A stretch of DNA of 23,651 nt from NCBI GenBank assembly GCA_943704495.1, contig CALSCR010000178.1, positions 1-23,651 on the forward strand. Reading direction: 5' to 3'. Positions 21,495 through 23,651 of this stretch are shown here, piece by piece (position 1 is the stretch's first letter; each line of letters starts with the position of its first letter). The notes under the pieces are model-generated. The model ran no database searches. It had not been told where the DNA came from and saw nothing but the letters and a program-made list of their open reading frames with translations. A program made the position numbers and the translations under genes. This DNA comes from Pigoraptor chileana. Lineage: Eukaryota > Opisthokonta > Filasterea.

Positions 21495-22259
21495 CTATGG
21501 GCGAGGAGTGTTGGATCCGCGGCGACCCTTCTTGCGGGCGGCGGTCATGTTCTCTCCAAAGACATCTCCCGTCTTGAGCGCCGAGATCAGATCGTCGAAT
21601 TCGCCCGCCTTTTCTTCCTTTGTCTCGGCCTCCTTGTCCTTTGTCTTGCCACTCTTCTTCTCCTCCTTCTCCTGTTTGGTGTTTGTTCCCGTCGTTGTAA
21701 AGAAAACAAGCAAAAATTAATATAATAAAATAAATAAACACACAAGTATTTGCAAGACAAACAACAGAAAAAGCCAAAATACGAAAAATTATTAAGCGAC
21801 CTCATTCGACACACACGAGGCACCGCCCTTCCGTGCGGGGTCAACATCTGAATTCAGAAGTGCGGTGTAAAAGCACACAACGTGCACGCATGATAGAGAG
21901 GCTGTCTCATAGTAACGAACCTTGAGGGCTGCCAGCTTCTTCTTCTCTTCCTCCATCTCCTTCGCAATCTGCTCGTTTTCCTCACGCGCAACCTATATTG
22001 GCGAGCCAAAACAAACAAAATACAAGAAACAGGAATGTAGGAGTTATGTCAGTGTCATTATGCACTCTACCCATGGACTCCAGAGGAAGGAAGAGATAAA
22101 GAGAAAGACAAAAAGAGTTGTTGGATTTACAAGTGAGGTGCCCACATACTCCAACAAGGGAGAAAGAGAGCGTTTTAGAATTCATGTCAGGAGGGAGTAA
22201 GAGAGATGTAGGATTCAAGTCAGTGTCATAGGCGCTGTGCCCACGGACTCCACAAGGGA

Positions 22260-22322
<63 letters not shown>

Positions 22323-23404
22323 TAAAAAGCAATCACTCACCAGGAACGCCGTCACAAACTGGCTGAATGTGCCAAAAAACTCCTCCGGTCCCATCGCCTT
22401 GGGATCTTCGCCGAAAAACGCAACGGCGTCGGAAAAGGCCTTCTTTACCTCCTGAAACTTGTCGTCGATAGACTTGCACTGATCCTCCGACCATTTGTAG
22501 AACTGTGAGTGTGTTTTGATTTGATTTGATTGACAAATCGATGGTTAGTTTGTTGTTTGCGGTGTGTGTGCGTGTGAGCGAGTGGGTGTCTGTGTGTGTA
22601 GTGGAGATGAGAACACCTTTGGGCTTCAAAACAGGATCGGTTAAAAAGATGGAGCAGAAAAACGCCAGCATCAGCGCCAGAATACACTCACAAACACACA
22701 CACGAAACCAACAAACGCCCACCACAGAACAACACCCAACTCACGCACGCACACAAGCACACACCATAACACACACCTTCTCAAACACGTGCAGAAAGTT
22801 GTCCGTCTTGTCAGCCGACTTGTTGGTCTGCTGAAACTCGAGCTCCGCGTGCACCTCCTTCACGCCCTTCTTCAGATTGGTGACGTCCTTTTCAATCTCC
22901 TGAATGCTCATCTTGGATGCCACCGCAATACTCGGCAAATCAACCGTCGGATCTTTCGCATCCACAAACTTGCGATCAATTGTTTGCACAAGATAGTGAA
23001 GCAGCGTCTGGCGCTTGTTACTGCTCGCCTTTGTGTCGAGTGCCTTGCCGAGACTGCTGAGCTGGAAGCCGTACGCGTTACCGCGGGCACCCTTATTCAT
23101 GTAATTACCCAGCGCGAGAAGAAGCTCGAGGATTGTCCGGACTTTCTTGCTGTCACGCACCTCCTTGCACGCCGACGACAGCGTTTCGATTGCGGGGACG
23201 AGCTCCCGGACCTTGTCGTGAAACTGCCACTTGAAGTACATTGCCTGGAGGCGCTGGCCATAGTGCGGAATGCGTCCCATTTCGAAGAGAAAGCGATCGG
23301 CCCGCGCAAAGTTCTCCACCTCGTCCTTGTGCTGCTCGAGAAGCGCAATTTCGTCTGCAGTGGGAACGTACTTGAGAAGTTGCTCCAGAACATCCTGCAA
23401 TGTA

Positions 23405-23437
<33 letters not shown>

Positions 23438-23536
23438 GCGTTTGAGGATGATGAATTATGAGCATATTGTTGCGTTGCGTACCTCTACAGTGAGCAAATC
23501 ACACATGCAATCATCCTTACGAAGGGATCGATTTCG
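21495..23536 (-). CDS. Formin, C-terminal FH2 portion and DAD-like tail, 5' partial
   Basis: Minus-strand exons 23536-23483, 23394-22777, 22502-22341, 21992-21921 and 21671-21495 are all separated by phase-0 introns and give 360 residues plus TAG. The FH2 core is clear: LTVEDVLEQLLKYVPTADE across the first junction, the GNYMNKGARGNAYGF motif, LDTKASSNKRQTLLHYLV and FFGEDPKAMGPEEFF. A charged coiled segment follows (EENEQIAKEMEEEKKKLAALK), then a DAD-like autoinhibitory motif FDDLISALKTGD with a basic patch ARKKGRR close to the C-terminus. Formin FH2 dimers nucleate and processively elongate unbranched actin filaments. A DAD implies autoinhibition by an N-terminal DID/GBD relieved by a Rho-type GTPase, but the N-terminus and FH1 lie outside the window. 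The 54 bp first visible exon is called from splice signals and phase and is the least certain. Confidence 0.93.
22036..22319 (-). repeat. Array of hairpin-repeat copies with a (GA)n tail in a formin intron
   Basis: This lies inside intron 22340-21993. Copies are at about 22036-22083 and 22119-22165, with a fragment at 22172-22205 and a well-preserved copy at 22205-22262, followed by about 50 bp of (GA)n to 22319. The last copy contains GTCATAGGCGC and GTGCCCACGGAC, the two arms of the hairpin. Read on the minus strand, the formin sense strand, the polarity is the same as in the APMAP-like intron. Confidence 0.85.
23398..23440. repeat. (CG)n/(GT)n tract in a short formin intron
   Basis: The 88 bp intron 23482-23395 contains a GCGCGC run next to a GT run. 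Alternating purine-pyrimidine sequence of this kind can adopt Z-form DNA. It is one of the shortest introns in the window. Confidence 0.8.
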
Positions 23537-23576
23537 CTGAGTAAACAGACAACACAGTGAAAACAAAACCACAGAG

Positions 23577-23577
<1 letters not shown>

Positions 23578-23650
<73 letters not shown>

Positions 23651-23651
23651 C
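23578..23651. repeat. (AAC)n microsatellite at the window edge
   Basis: A pure AAC/GTT trinucleotide tract of at least 24 units runs off the end of the window, within the formin intron upstream of exon 23536-23483. The poly-Leu frame seen on the minus strand comes from the repeat. Confidence 0.95.

Noticed and set aside
23456-23650. A poly-Leu leader peptide on the minus strand
   Set aside because: It is the (GTT)n translation of the AAC microsatellite, reading into the short formin exon 23536-23483.
1-23651. Transposons, viral-like elements, tRNA or rRNA genes
   Set aside because: No terminal repeats, transposase, polymerase, reverse transcriptase or capsid-like frames were recognised, and no RNA gene pattern was seen on reading both strands.

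Overview
The window is nuclear DNA from a eukaryote, probably a unicellular one. Coding regions are broken by canonical GT-AG introns, introns and spacers are full of (CA/GT)n, (GA/CT)n and (AAC)n microsatellites, and the products (formin, WDR53, APMAP, NACHT-WD40) are eukaryotic. I cannot name the taxon from the sequence alone. No tRNA, rRNA, CRISPR array or recognisable transposon was seen.

Six protein-coding genes were assembled by hand from homology and splice signals. Exon phases close exactly in every one. Left to right: (1) the 3' part of an APMAP/strictosidine-synthase-like membrane propeller gene (+, 93-1813, 5' end outside the window); (2) a 2,197-residue NACHT-WD40 NTPase of the NWD1/TEP1 type with an N-terminal DUF4062 domain (+, 2441-9666), almost all in one 6.3 kb exon; (3) a 12-exon, 531-residue adenylate-kinase-like enzyme with a predicted mitochondrial presequence (-, 15669-10546); (4) a six-exon WDR53 orthologue (+, 16122-18165); (5) a four-exon lipocalin-like protein with a long disordered tail (-, 20367-18518); (6) the 3' part of a formin gene encoding the FH2 C-terminal part and a DAD-like autoinhibitory tail (-, 23536-21495, 5' end outside the window).

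Genes 3 and 4 are divergent and share a 452 bp spacer holding four CACGTG palindromes in 63 bp, three of them exactly 22 bp apart. Genes 2/3 and 4/5 are convergent. The genes do not form an obvious pathway.

The least expected feature is a dispersed repeat of about 65 bp whose core can fold into a hairpin. It occurs as small degenerate arrays in introns or flanks of four of the six genes, with its pyrimidine-rich strand in the sense direction of the host gene. A second is the NACHT-WD40 protein, with about 520 residues of Trp-rich helical sequence after the propellers that I cannot assign to a family.
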